A stretch of 64,000 bases of DNA, taken from contig JAGWZE010000017.1 of NCBI GenBank assembly GCA_018969015.1, forward strand, positions 1-64,000, in the 5' to 3' direction. This document shows positions 39,466-48,398 of this stretch, in pieces (position 1 is the stretch's first letter; each line of letters opens with the position of its first letter). This DNA comes from Alphaproteobacteria bacterium. GTDB taxonomy: Bacteria; Pseudomonadota; Alphaproteobacteria; Caulobacterales; Aquidulcibacteraceae. The position numbers and the translations under genes are program-made. The notes under the pieces are model-generated. The model was given only the letters and a program-made list of their open reading frames with translations. It did no database searches and was not told the DNA's origin.

Positions 39466-40124
39466 CACCGTCCAATCAGATCTGGACGCGCGCCGCGCCC
39501 ATCCGCGCCGCCATGCGGGCCATGCCGTTCAACGTCGAGCTCGCCGCCGGCACGCTCGATCGCGCCGCGTTCCGCCACTACATGCTGCAGGACGCCGCCT
39601 ATCTGCAGGCCTATGCGCGCGTGCTCGCGCTGGGCGCGGCCAAGGCGCCGGGCCCGGACGAGATCCTCGAGTTCTCCAAAGCCGCAGAGACGGCCATCGT
39701 GGTCGAGCGGGCCCTGCACGCCGGTTATCTGGCGCTGTTCGGCGTCGACGCCGCCGCGATGGAGACGGCCGAGCCGACGCCCACCTGCCTCGGCTACGTC
39801 AACTTCATGCTCGCCGAAGCCGCGACCGGCTCTTTCGCCACGCTCGTCGGCGCCATTCTCCCGTGCTTCTGGGTCTATCGCGAAATCGGCCTGTCCGTGC
39901 GCGAGGTCTCGGCCTCGAACAATTTCTACCAGACCTGGATCGACACCTACGCCGACGACGCCTTCGGCGCCGCCACCGCGCGGATGGTCGCGATCTATGA
40001 CCGCGCCGCCGCCGCCGCCGGCCCCGCCGAGCGCGCCCGGATGGAGGCGGCCTTCCTGCGCTGCTGCCGCTACGAATGGATGTTCTGGGACGCGGCGTAC
40101 CGGCAGGAAACCTGGCCGGTTTGA
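39462..40124 (+). CDS. TenA/thiaminase II family protein
   Basis: 220 residues, all-helical TenA fold. The active-site residues are present: Asp in HYMLQDAAYLQ, Cys in LPCFWVYREIG, Tyr/Glu in CRYEWMFWDAAY. TenA salvages thiamine breakdown products by hydrolysing aminopyrimidines. No other thiamine gene is nearby; instead it ends an envelope gene chain, overlapping DUF2125 by 4 bases. Either a moonlighting partner or a thiamine salvage enzyme simply placed there. Confidence 0.87.
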   Translation: MTPSNQIWTRAAPIRAAMRAMPFNVELAAGTLDRAAFRHYMLQDAAYLQAYARVLALGAAKAPGPDEILEFSKAAETAIVVERALHAGYLALFGVDAAAMETAEPTPTCLGYVNFMLAEAATGSFATLVGAILPCFWVYREIGLSVREVSASNNFYQTWIDTYADDAFGAATARMVAIYDRAAAAAGPAERARMEAAFLRCCRYEWMFWDAAYRQETWPV

Positions 40125-40235
40125 CCCGCCCGGCCCTGATGACGGCGAGTTGACCCCCGCGACGCCTTTGCAGCCGCACGCTGGCGCCGTACCCTCGCCG
40201 CAACACGCGAAACGCGATCAGGGACGAACGCCGTC

Positions 40236-42032
40236 ATGGGTTTTTTCACGCGCATCGGGCGCGAAGTGGATTTCATCACCGGGCTCCAGCGCACGCTGAA
40301 GGCGTCCGAAGGCGTCGGCGTCGAGTCCGACATCACCGTCGGTGACGACGTCGAACGCACCGTCGACCGCTACCCCGACAACATCGCATTCCGTTTCGAA
40401 GGCCGGTCGATCAGCTACGCCGCGTTCGACGCGCTGGCCAACCAGGTCGCGCACTGGGCGCTCGCCCAGGGTCTGAAGAAGGGCGACGCCGTCGTTCTCT
40501 TCATGACGAACCGTCCGGAATATGTCGCGGTGTGGGTGGGCCTTGCAAAGATCGGCGTCATCACCGCGCTCATCAACACGAACCTGGCCGGCGTGCCGCT
40601 CACCCACACGATCGACATCGCCGAGACCGATCACGTCATCGTCTCCAGCGATCTCGCCGAGGCCTATCTCGCCATCGCGCCGGGCCTCAAGCGCAAGCCG
40701 AAAGCGTGGTCGCATGGCGGCGCGATCCCCGGCGCCGCGTCCTTCAAAGAGGCGCTCGCCGCCCAGCCTTCCGAGCGCCCGCCCGCCGCGCTGCGCGACG
40801 CCGTCAAGGGCGGCGACATGTGCATGTACGTCTACACCTCCGGCACCACCGGCGCGCCGAAAGCCGCGCGCATGCCGCAGTGGCGCGTGCAAGGCATGAT
40901 GCGCGCCTTCATCGGCGGCGGCCGCGGCACGTCGAAGGACCGCATCTATCTCACGCTGCCGCTCTATCACGGCACTGGCGGGCTGTGCGGCGTCGGCTTC
41001 GCGCTGCAGACGGGCGGAACGATCATCCTGCGCCGGAAATTCTCCGCCACGCATTTCTGGGAGGAAGCCAAGCGCGAAGAGGCGACGGTGTTCTTCTACA
41101 TCGGCGAACTGTGCCGCTACCTTCTCAACCAGCCGCCGCACCCGGACGAAACGCGCCACAAGATCCGCCTCGCCGTCGGCAACGGGCTGCGTCCGGAAGT
41201 GTGGGAGCGCTTCCAGCCGCGCTTCAAGATCAAGCAGATCCTGGAGTTCTACGGCTCCACCGAAGGCAACGTCTCGTTCCTGAATTTCGACGGCAAGGTC
41301 GGCGCCGTCGGCCGCATCCCCGGCTATCTGAAGAAGCGCCTGAACGTCCGCGTCGTGAAGTTCGACGTCGAGACCGAGCAGCCCGTGCGCGGCCCCGACG
41401 GGCTCTGCATCGAGTGCGATGCGGACGAGGTGGGCGAAGCGATCGGCGAGATCCGCAACGACGAGGCCCGCTACCGCTTCGAAGGCTACTCCGGCGACCA
41501 GAAACAGACCGAGAAGAAGATCCTGCGCGACGTGTTCGCCAAGGGCGATGCGTGGTTTCGCACCGGCGATCTCATGCGCCAGGACGCCGAAGGCTATTTC
41601 TACTTCGTCGACCGCATCGGCGACACGTTCCGCTGGAAGGGCGAAAACGTCTCCACCAACGAGGTGGGCGACGTGCTCTCCCTGTTCCCGGGCATCACCG
41701 AAGCCAACGTCTACGGCGTCAAGGTCGGCGCTCTCGACGGCCGCGCCGGCATGGCCGCGATCACCGCGAGCGAAGGCCTCGATCTCGGGGCGCTGCACGA
41801 CTACGTCGAGAAGAACCTGCCCTCGTTCGCGCGGCCGCTGTTCCTGCGCCTGCAGCAGCAGATCGACACCACGGGCACGTTCAAATACCGCAAGGTCGAT
41901 CTCGTGAAGGACGGCTACGATCCGACCGCCACGCACGATCCGATCCTGTTCGATCACCCGCTCGAAAAGCGCTACGTTGCGATGACGCCCGGCCTGCGCG
42001 AGCAGATCGAGAGCGGCGTCTTCAAGCTCTAA
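40236..42032 (+). CDS. Long-chain acyl-CoA synthetase, FATP/FadD6-like
   Basis: 598 residues of the AMP-forming superfamily. P-loop YTSGTTGAPKAAR is near residue 200, the A5 motif reads EFYGSTEGN, and the A7 and A8 motifs are FRTGDLM and DRIGDTFRWKGENVSTNEV. FRWKGENVST is the marker of very-long-chain/FATP-type synthetases. It activates fatty acids to acyl-CoA for beta-oxidation or lipid synthesis. It is followed after 28 bases by a small NTF2-fold protein, probably co-transcribed. No signal peptide. Confidence 0.9.
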   Translation: MGFFTRIGREVDFITGLQRTLKASEGVGVESDITVGDDVERTVDRYPDNIAFRFEGRSISYAAFDALANQVAHWALAQGLKKGDAVVLFMTNRPEYVAVWVGLAKIGVITALINTNLAGVPLTHTIDIAETDHVIVSSDLAEAYLAIAPGLKRKPKAWSHGGAIPGAASFKEALAAQPSERPPAALRDAVKGGDMCMYVYTSGTTGAPKAARMPQWRVQGMMRAFIGGGRGTSKDRIYLTLPLYHGTGGLCGVGFALQTGGTIILRRKFSATHFWEEAKREEATVFFYIGELCRYLLNQPPHPDETRHKIRLAVGNGLRPEVWERFQPRFKIKQILEFYGSTEGNVSFLNFDGKVGAVGRIPGYLKKRLNVRVVKFDVETEQPVRGPDGLCIECDADEVGEAIGEIRNDEARYRFEGYSGDQKQTEKKILRDVFAKGDAWFRTGDLMRQDAEGYFYFVDRIGDTFRWKGENVSTNEVGDVLSLFPGITEANVYGVKVGALDGRAGMAAITASEGLDLGALHDYVEKNLPSFARPLFLRLQQQIDTTGTFKYRKVDLVKDGYDPTATHDPILFDHPLEKRYVAMTPGLREQIESGVFKL

Positions 42033-42060
42033 CGCAGCGCAGTTCCAAGGGGGCGCTCCC

Positions 42061-42444
42061 ATGACCGGATTGGCGATCGAACGCTGGCACGCCTACATGC
42101 ATGATCCGAAGCCGGAGGCTCTCTGGGACCTTCTGCATCCGGATTGCGTGTTCGAAAGCCCCGTCGTCCACACGCCCCAGCGCGGCCGCGAGATCACGTT
42201 CAAGTATCTCTCCAGCGCCGCCGTCGTGCTCGGCGGCCCGAACTTCCGCTATGTCGGCGAATGGATCCGCGGCAACGACGCCATCCTCGAGTTCGAGACC
42301 GAGCGCGAAGGCGTCAAGATCAACGGCATCGACATGATCTTCGCCGACGACGACGGCCGCATCACCCGCTTCAAAGTGATGGTGCGCCCACTCAAGGCCA
42401 TCAACATGCTGCACCAGATGATGGCGGCCCAGCTGGCGAAGTGA
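42061..42444 (+). CDS. NTF2-like (SnoaL-type) small protein
   Basis: 127 residues with the cone-shaped NTF2/SnoaL fold pattern: N-terminal helices (WHAYMHDPKPEALWDLLHPDCVFESPVV) followed by a curved sheet ending in GRITRFKVMVRPLKAINML. Members bind small hydrophobic ligands or act as isomerases/hydratases. The residues here do not single out an activity. Probably in one unit with the preceding acyl-CoA synthetase. Confidence 0.8.
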   Translation: MTGLAIERWHAYMHDPKPEALWDLLHPDCVFESPVVHTPQRGREITFKYLSSAAVVLGGPNFRYVGEWIRGNDAILEFETEREGVKINGIDMIFADDDGRITRFKVMVRPLKAINMLHQMMAAQLAK

Positions 42445-42460
42445 GGCGTGCCGCCGCCGT

Positions 42461-42593
42461 CCCTCTCCCCTTGTGGGAGAGGGTGGATCGCGCACCAAAG
42501 GTGCGCGAGACGGGTGAGGGGTGAACCACCCGCGTCGGTGTTCCCCCCCCTCATCCGGCGCTTCGCGCCACCTTCTCCCACAAGGGGAGAAGG
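42461..42593. repeat. Paired palindromic intergenic repeat, family A, copy 1
   Basis: Left arm 42461-42523 begins CCCTCTCCCCTTGTGGGAG and contains a variable inner hairpin (GCGCACCAAAGGTGCGC). Right arm 42547-42593 is the same unit in reverse, ending CCCACAAGGGGAGAAGG. It lies between convergent genes and could also act as a bidirectional terminator. Copy 2 is at 46153-46292 with the arms exchanged. Confidence 0.8.
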
Positions 42594-42598
42594 ACAGC

Positions 42599-43519
42599 TC
42601 ACCCCCGCGCCACGAAGAACCCCGCCCGCGGGAAGTGCGTCACCACCGCGCCCGCTTCCGCCGTGTCGCGCGCCAGCGCGATGCGGTTGGCCGAGCAGTG
42701 CTGCACGACGCCGGCGATCGGATCGCGGCCGTAGTCGTCGGCCATGACGGTGACGCGATCGCCCGGCGCGAAGCCCTGCGGCTCGGGATCGGACGGCAGC
42801 GCCGGCGCGGGCGTCGCCGCGCGCGCGATTTCGAGCGCCGCTTCCGGCGTCATCTCCTGCGGTGCGCCATGCCCCAGCGCCTCCACGCGCGCGAACCACG
42901 CCCGCGCATGCGGCATCGCCGCGGTGAGCTGCTCGAACACGGGCGCGAGCCCCGACCGCAAGAACCAGAACGGCATCGCGCAGGCGAGATCGGCGAGACC
43001 CGGACGATCCCCGAGCAGGAACGCCGATCCGCCCGCCGCACGCGCCTCGATCCACGCCGCCTGCGCGCGCCACTGATCCATCAGCATCGGCGCCGCCGCC
43101 TTCATCGCAGCGACGTCGAAGGGCCGCCCCGAGAGCTTCTCGCGGTCCTCGATGAACGCCTTCGGCACGTGCTCGCCGATCGTGCCGAAAATGATCCCGA
43201 CGCAGGCCTGGAAGAACGTCGTGCCCGCCCAGTGCCGCAGCGCCCAGCCGAGCCCCTCCTGCCCCGCCGGCTCCAGCGGCGGATCGGGAAAGCGGCGATC
43301 GATCTCGCGCAGGATGATCTGCGTGTCGCAATACACGTCCGCGCCGATCTGCATCACCGGAATGCGGCGATACCCGCCCGTCAGCGGCGTCAGATGCGGC
43401 CGCGGCATCATGTTGGACTGGATCACGCTGTTCCACGCGAGGCCCTTCAGCCCGAGCGCCATGCGGACCATCTCGCCATAGGGCGAGGTCGGATAATGAT
43501 GGAGGATGATGTCGCTCAT
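42599..43519 (-). CDS. Glutathione S-transferase family protein with extra C-terminal domain
   Basis: 306 residues. Thioredoxin-like N-terminal domain (1-80; HHYPTSPYGEMVRMALGLKGL, RRIPVMQ cis-Pro loop, CDTQIILREIDRRFP with the glutathione gamma-Glu site), an all-helical domain (about 90-225; FLLGDRPGLADLACA with the conserved N-cap Asp) and an additional about 70-residue beta-rich domain (about 235-306). The extra domain is not part of ordinary GSTs. No catalytic Cys is at the usual position; Ser or Tyr near residue 10-14 are candidates. The substrate is unknown; a second GST follows upstream. Confidence 0.85.
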   Translation of the reverse strand: MSDIILHHYPTSPYGEMVRMALGLKGLAWNSVIQSNMMPRPHLTPLTGGYRRIPVMQIGADVYCDTQIILREIDRRFPDPPLEPAGQEGLGWALRHWAGTTFFQACVGIIFGTIGEHVPKAFIEDREKLSGRPFDVAAMKAAAPMLMDQWRAQAAWIEARAAGGSAFLLGDRPGLADLACAMPFWFLRSGLAPVFEQLTAAMPHARAWFARVEALGHGAPQEMTPEAALEIARAATPAPALPSDPEPQGFAPGDRVTVMADDYGRDPIAGVVQHCSANRIALARDTAEAGAVVTHFPRAGFFVARG

Positions 43520-43558
43520 GTGCGCTCCGTGAACGTATCGAGATGCGAACTTGCCATT

Positions 43559-43653
43559 CCGTCATCCTCGGCGTGCGGCACGCGCGCCGGGGATCCAGGA
43601 CGTGAGAGCGCTCCTGGATCCCCGACCTCGCTACGCTCGGCCGAGGATGACGG
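43559..43653. repeat. Palindromic intergenic repeat, family B
   Basis: A 95-bp element bounded by CCGTCATCCTCGG and CCGAGGATGACGG, with an inner inverted pair (GGGGATCCAGGA / TCCTGGATCCCC). It sits between the two glutathione transferase genes. Related copies are at 48289-48389 and, degenerate, at 53071-53162. Confidence 0.8.
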
Positions 43654-43666
43654 AGAAGAGGTGAAG

Positions 43667-44464
43667 CTATTCGAGCTCCGTGCCGAAGCGGATGTTGCCC
43701 TTCTCCATGCCGGCGAGCACGATGTCGACGCCGCCGGAGCGCATCATCCATTCCAGGCGATGATCCCTGTACTGACGTTTGAACAGCCCGGCCTCCACCG
43801 CCATGCGCGCGCCTTCGAGGGACGTGGCGAGCGACTCCGACACGCTGCGCGCCTCGCCGATCGTCTGCGCCACCGTCGGCCGCGCCAGCGCCCGGGTCAG
43901 CCACTCGGAAAGCTTCGAGCCGCGCGCGGGCCCCATGCCCATGCCCGCCGAGCCCGCCACGTACGGCACGACGGAGAGATCGGCCCACCCGAACTGCGCG
44001 CCGCAGAACCACGGCCCCTCGAGATGCCGCTCGAGCCACGCGTTCAACCCGTCGAGCTGCGCTCGCGCGCGCGCCTCCAGGGCCGCCGCATTCTCGCCCT
44101 CGGCGCGCTTGAACGCGCGGATCTCGCCGAGCGCCCAGTTGATCGCCTCGTAGCGCGTGTCCATCACGTCTTCGATCATCCGCGCCTTGGCCGCGACTTT
44201 CGGGTCGGCGGGCAGCAGCGCGGGCTGCGGATAGGCGGCTTCGATGTATTCGAGGATGATCGTGGAATCGAAGATCGCCGCGCCGTCCTCGAGCGTCAGC
44301 GCCGGCACCTCCATGGCCGGGCTCGCGGCGAGGAACCCCGCATCCGGCGCGCCGGAGCCGACGCCGGCCGGCGTTCGCGCTTCGAACGCCACGCCCTTTT
44401 CGCGCAGCGCGATCTTCACTTTCTGAGCATAAGGGCTCAGCGGGTGTTCCCACACGACCAGCAC
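43667..44464 (-). CDS. Glutathione S-transferase family protein
   Basis: 265 residues: thioredoxin-like domain (1-80; WEHPLSPYAQKVKIALREKGV, MEVPALTLEDG, DSTIILEYIEAAYP with the gamma-Glu-binding Ser) and helical domain (about 90-215; GWADLSVVPYV). GTG start with GGGAGG 7 bases upstream. Conjugating, isomerising or ether-cleaving GSTs share this fold. Proximity to CoA ligases, including a feruloyl-CoA-synthase-like one, leaves an aromatic-compound role possible but unproven. Confidence 0.87.
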   Translation of the reverse strand: MLVVWEHPLSPYAQKVKIALREKGVAFEARTPAGVGSGAPDAGFLAASPAMEVPALTLEDGAAIFDSTIILEYIEAAYPQPALLPADPKVAAKARMIEDVMDTRYEAINWALGEIRAFKRAEGENAAALEARARAQLDGLNAWLERHLEGPWFCGAQFGWADLSVVPYVAGSAGMGMGPARGSKLSEWLTRALARPTVAQTIGEARSVSESLATSLEGARMAVEAGLFKRQYRDHRLEWMMRSGGVDIVLAGMEKGNIRFGTELE

Positions 44465-44580
44465 CGGACGCCTCCCGATCTTTTGAACGCGACTTCACGC
44501 GCGCGCCTCTCTATATCGTCGCGCAAAAAGGGCGTCCTCGAAAGCCGTGCCGCTGAGAGACGTGCCGTGGGGAGAGCCTG

Positions 44581-46149
44581 ATGATCGATCTGTCGAAAGC
44601 GAAGACCCTCGCTGACATCCTGCGCGCACAGGCCGATGCGCGGCCCACCGACCCCGCCTTCGTCAAGGACGGCGCCGTCACCTCGTTCGCCGAGTTCGAC
44701 GCGCGCGCCAGCCGCATCGCCCAGCGCCTGCTCGCCGCGGGCCTGACGCCGGGCGAGCGCGTGGCGATCCTGTCGAAGAACACCGACGCCTTCTACGAGA
44801 TCATGTTCGGCGCCGCGAAGGCGCGCGCCACGCTCGCGCCCGTCAATTTCCGGCTCGCCGCGCCCGAAATCGCCTACATCCTCAAGGACTCCGGCGCGCG
44901 CATCCTGTTCGTCGGCGCGGACTTCCACGACCTCGCCGAGAAGGCGCTCGCCGACCTTGCCGAGAAGCCCGCGCTCATCGCGCTCGACGGCCCGCGCGAG
45001 GGCTACACGCTCTACCGCCCCTGGCGCGACGATCTCGCCACGCGCGATCCGATGCTCAAGGCGGAAGCCGACGACGACGTGCTGCAGCTCTACACCAGCG
45101 GCACCACGGGCCTCCCCAAGGGCGTCCAGCTGACGAACGCGAACTACCACGCGTTCCTCTCCCTCGCCCGCGCGGTCGAAGGCTTCAACTACCAGCCGGG
45201 CGAGCGCGTCCTGAACGCGATGCCGCAATTCCACGTCGCCGGCGCGAACATCGGCGTCATCGCCACGTCGACCGGCTCGACGACGATCATCCTCAAGGAT
45301 CTCGCGCCCGCGGCCGCGCTCGGCCTGATCGAGCAGCACAAGATCGCGCACGCCTTCTTCGTGCCGGCGGTGATCCTGATGCTGCTGCAGGCGCCGGAAA
45401 TGGCGACCGCCAACCTCACCAGCCTGAAGACGATCGCCTACGGCGCCTCGCCGATCGCGGAGGAGCTGCTTCTGAAAGCGCAGGAGCGCTTCGGCTGCCG
45501 CTTCCTGCAGCTCTACGGCATGACCGAAACCGTCGGCGCCGCGACGTTCCTGCCGCCCGAGGCGCACGATCCCGCGCGCGGCAAGCTGCGCTCCTGCGGC
45601 CTCGCCTGGCCGGGCATCGACGTCGAGATCGTCGACGCCGACGGCAAGCCGCTGCCGCCTGGACAGGTGGGCGAGATCGTCATCCGCGCGCCCGTCGTCA
45701 TGAAGGGCTACTGGAACAAGCCGGACGCCACCGCCGACACGATCCGCAACGGCTGGCTGCACACCGGCGACGCCGCCTACAAGGACGAGGAAGGCTTCTT
45801 CTTCATCTATGATCGCGTGAAGGACATGATCGTCACCGGCGGCGAGAACGTCTATCCGGCCGAGGTCGAGAACGCGATCTTCGGCCACCCCGCCGTCGCC
45901 GACGTCGCCGTCATCGGCGTGCCCGACGACAAATGGGGCGAAGCGGTGAAGGCCGTCGTCGTCGCCAAGCCGGGCGCCACGATCGACCCCGCCGCCATCA
46001 TCGCCCACGCGAAAGAACGCATCGCCGGCTACAAGGTCCCCAAAAGCATCGACGTCGTCGACGCGATCCCGCGCAACCCGTCCGGCAAGATCCTGCGCCG
46101 CGAACTGCGCAAGCCCTACTGGGAAGGCCGCTCGCGGCAGGTGGGGTGA
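44581..46149 (+). CDS. Fatty-acid--CoA ligase (AMP-forming)
   Basis: 522 residues. P-loop YTSGTTGLPKGV near residue 175, A5 LYGMTETVGAA, A7 HTGDAAYKD, A8 DRVKDMIVTGGENVYPAEVE, and catalytic Lys in PRNPSGKILRRELR near the end: a complete acyl-CoA synthetase of the FadD/medium-chain type. It starts right after GGGGAGAG. The gene faces away from the GST genes across a 116-base gap. The exact acid substrate cannot be read from sequence. Confidence 0.9.
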   Translation: MIDLSKAKTLADILRAQADARPTDPAFVKDGAVTSFAEFDARASRIAQRLLAAGLTPGERVAILSKNTDAFYEIMFGAAKARATLAPVNFRLAAPEIAYILKDSGARILFVGADFHDLAEKALADLAEKPALIALDGPREGYTLYRPWRDDLATRDPMLKAEADDDVLQLYTSGTTGLPKGVQLTNANYHAFLSLARAVEGFNYQPGERVLNAMPQFHVAGANIGVIATSTGSTTIILKDLAPAAALGLIEQHKIAHAFFVPAVILMLLQAPEMATANLTSLKTIAYGASPIAEELLLKAQERFGCRFLQLYGMTETVGAATFLPPEAHDPARGKLRSCGLAWPGIDVEIVDADGKPLPPGQVGEIVIRAPVVMKGYWNKPDATADTIRNGWLHTGDAAYKDEEGFFFIYDRVKDMIVTGGENVYPAEVENAIFGHPAVADVAVIGVPDDKWGEAVKAVVVAKPGATIDPAAIIAHAKERIAGYKVPKSIDVVDAIPRNPSGKILRRELRKPYWEGRSRQVG

Positions 46150-46152
46150 TGT

Positions 46153-46292
46153 CCTTCTCCCCTTGTGGGAGAAGGTGGCGCGAAGCGCCGGATGAGGGGT
46201 GAACCGCCTCGATCTCTAGCGGCAGCCCCGACACCCCTCACCCGTCTCGGCGCCTTCGGCGCCGATCCACCCTCTCCCACAAGGGGAGAGGG
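46153..46292. repeat. Paired palindromic intergenic repeat, family A, copy 2
   Basis: Arms 46153-46200 (short type) and 46232-46292 (long type) repeat the units of the element at 42461-42593 in the opposite order, each with its own inner hairpin (GGCGCGAAGCGCC and CGGCGCCTTCGGCGCCG). It fills most of the gap between two co-directional CoA ligase genes; the remainder to 46388 shows no gene. Confidence 0.8.
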
Positions 46293-46387
46293 ACGCAGCC
46301 CCTCCGTCACGTCACGCCTCGCCGCGCGCGCCGCGCCGCGATATCCTCCGGCCAAAACCAAAGCCAAAACACACGGGAGAGATCGCC

Positions 46388-48277
46388 ATGGCCGAAGGCG
46401 CACACCGCCCCTCGCCGCAGGACGTGAAGGCTGCGCCGTTCAAGAAGCTGCCGCAGCTGCCGCCGGACGTGTCCGTCGATCGCCGCGCGGACGGGACGGT
46501 GTATCTGTGGGCCAACCAGAAGCCCGGCGATCGCCCGCGCTCCATCGCGCATCTGCTCGACCAGCGCGCGAGCGAACATCCCGAGCGCCCCTATATGCGC
46601 CAGCGTTTGCCCTCCGCGCCGGGCGCGCCGCTCGGACCCTGGCGGCAGGTGACCTACGCAGAAGCCAAGACCACGACGGACGCGCTCGCCCAGGCGCTGC
46701 TCGCGCTCGGCCTCGGCCCCGACGCGCCGCTGATGATCCTCTCGGGCAACTCGATCGAGCACGGCCTGCTCACGCTCGCGGCGATGAAGGCGCGCGCGCC
46801 GGTCGCGCCGATGAGCGTGCCCTATTCGCTGATGTCGTCCGACCACGGAAAGATCCGCCACGCGTTCCGCCTCGTGCGGCCGCGCGCCGTGTTCGTGCAG
46901 CAGGTCGCGCCGTTCGCGAAGGCGATCGCCGCGCTCGAGGACGAGCATGGCGGCCCGCTGCCGATCATCACCGCCGAGCCCGCGCCCCCCACCGGCGCGC
47001 TCGCCTATGCCGATCTCGCGCGCACCGCCGTCACGCCCGCGGTCGCGGCCAGCATGGAGAGCATCACCGACGCCACGGTGGCGAAGTATCTCTTCACCTC
47101 GGGCTCGACGGGCATGCCCAAAGGCGTGCCGCAAACGCAGGGCATGCTCTGCAGCCTGATCTCCGGCCAGGAAGGCCTGCGCGCGGAAGCGCGCGATCCC
47201 AACGATCCGCCGGAAATGCTCGACTGGATGCCGTGGAACCACATCTCCGGCGCCAACGTGAACTGGCACGCGAACCTCTGGTCCGGCGGCATCCACTATA
47301 TCGACGACGGCAAGCCGCTGCCCGGCATGTTCGAGACGACGATCCAGAATCTCTACGAGGTGAGCCCGATCGTGTTCGGCTCCGCGCCGATCGCATTTGC
47401 GATGCTCGCCGACGCGATGGAGAAGGATCCCAAGCTGCGCGCATCGTTCTTCAAGAAGCTGCGCTACATGGGGTATGGCGGCGCGACGCTCTCGGACGAC
47501 CTCTATGATCGCCTGCAGGCGCTCGCCGTCGCCGAGACCGGCCACCGCATCCCGCTCACCACGATGTACGGCGCGACCGAAACGCAGGGGATCACCGTCG
47601 TGCACTGGGAGGCCGAGCGCGTCGGCCTCATCGGCCTGCCGCTGCCGGGCATGGTGCTGAAGCTGGTGCCGTCGGGCTCCAAGCTCGAAGTGCGCGTGAA
47701 GGGCCCCACCGTGACGAGCGGCTACCACGCCGATCCCGAAAAGACCGCCGCCGCGTTCGACGAAGAGGGCTTCTACAAGCTTGGCGACGCGTGCCGCTTC
47801 GTCGATCCGCAAGACCCCTCGCAAGGCCTCATCTTCGACGGGCGGGTGACGGAAGACTTCAAGCTCAGCTCCGGCACGTGGGTAAGCGTCGGCACGCTGC
47901 GGCCCGACATCGTCGCCGCCTGCTCGCCGTGGGTTCTGGACGCCGTCATCGTCGGCCAGGACAAGCCCTATATCGGCGCGCTCATTTGGCCGTCCGCCGC
48001 CGCGATGAAGATGCTCGAAGCCGAAGCCTCCGACGTGCCCGCCCCCGTGCGCCTCGCCGCGCGCATCAAGGCCGGGATCGAGGCGCACAACGCCGGCGCC
48101 GGCGGCTCCTCGCGCCGCATCGCGCGCTTCAAGATCCTCACCGAACCGCCAAGCGTCGACGCCGGCGAAATCACCGACAAGGGCTACGTGAACCAGCGCC
48201 TCACGCTCGACCGCCGCAAGGCCGACGCAGATGCCCTCTACGCCGAACCGGCGCCTGCCGGTGTGGTGGTGGCGTGA
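46388..48277 (+). CDS. Feruloyl-CoA-synthase-like AMP-binding enzyme
   Basis: 629 residues of the AMP-forming family, with P-loop FTSGSTGMPKGV near residue 238, A5-like YGATETQGI and an atypical A7/A8 region (KLGDACRFVD, IFDGRVTEDFKLSSGTWVSVG). FKLSSGTWV in place of the usual GGENV is the hallmark of feruloyl-CoA synthases. The usual C-terminal Lys motif is altered as well (DKGYVNQR). It probably activates hydroxycinnamate-like or other aryl acids. GGGAGAG precedes the ATG. No hydratase-lyase (vanillin-forming) gene is adjacent. Confidence 0.85.
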   Translation: MAEGAHRPSPQDVKAAPFKKLPQLPPDVSVDRRADGTVYLWANQKPGDRPRSIAHLLDQRASEHPERPYMRQRLPSAPGAPLGPWRQVTYAEAKTTTDALAQALLALGLGPDAPLMILSGNSIEHGLLTLAAMKARAPVAPMSVPYSLMSSDHGKIRHAFRLVRPRAVFVQQVAPFAKAIAALEDEHGGPLPIITAEPAPPTGALAYADLARTAVTPAVAASMESITDATVAKYLFTSGSTGMPKGVPQTQGMLCSLISGQEGLRAEARDPNDPPEMLDWMPWNHISGANVNWHANLWSGGIHYIDDGKPLPGMFETTIQNLYEVSPIVFGSAPIAFAMLADAMEKDPKLRASFFKKLRYMGYGGATLSDDLYDRLQALAVAETGHRIPLTTMYGATETQGITVVHWEAERVGLIGLPLPGMVLKLVPSGSKLEVRVKGPTVTSGYHADPEKTAAAFDEEGFYKLGDACRFVDPQDPSQGLIFDGRVTEDFKLSSGTWVSVGTLRPDIVAACSPWVLDAVIVGQDKPYIGALIWPSAAAMKMLEAEASDVPAPVRLAARIKAGIEAHNAGAGGSSRRIARFKILTEPPSVDAGEITDKGYVNQRLTLDRRKADADALYAEPAPAGVVVA

Positions 48278-48288
48278 TCACACGCGTT

Positions 48289-48389
48289 CCGTCATCCTCG
48301 GCTCGCACCGCGTGCGAGCCGGGGATCCAGGGGTGGCGGCGTGCGGAGTCTGGATCCCCGACGCGCCTACGGCGCGCCGAGGATGACGG
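48289..48389. repeat. Palindromic intergenic repeat, family B, full copy
   Basis: 101 bp bounded by CCGTCATCCTCGG and CCGAGGATGACGG, with inner hairpins (GGCTCGCACCGCGTGCGAGCC; CGCGCCTACGGCGCG) and the pair GGGGATCCAG / CTGGATCCCC. It fills the whole gap between the convergent feruloyl-CoA-synthase-like and transketolase genes. Confidence 0.82.
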
Positions 48390-48398
48390 CAGTCGCCC

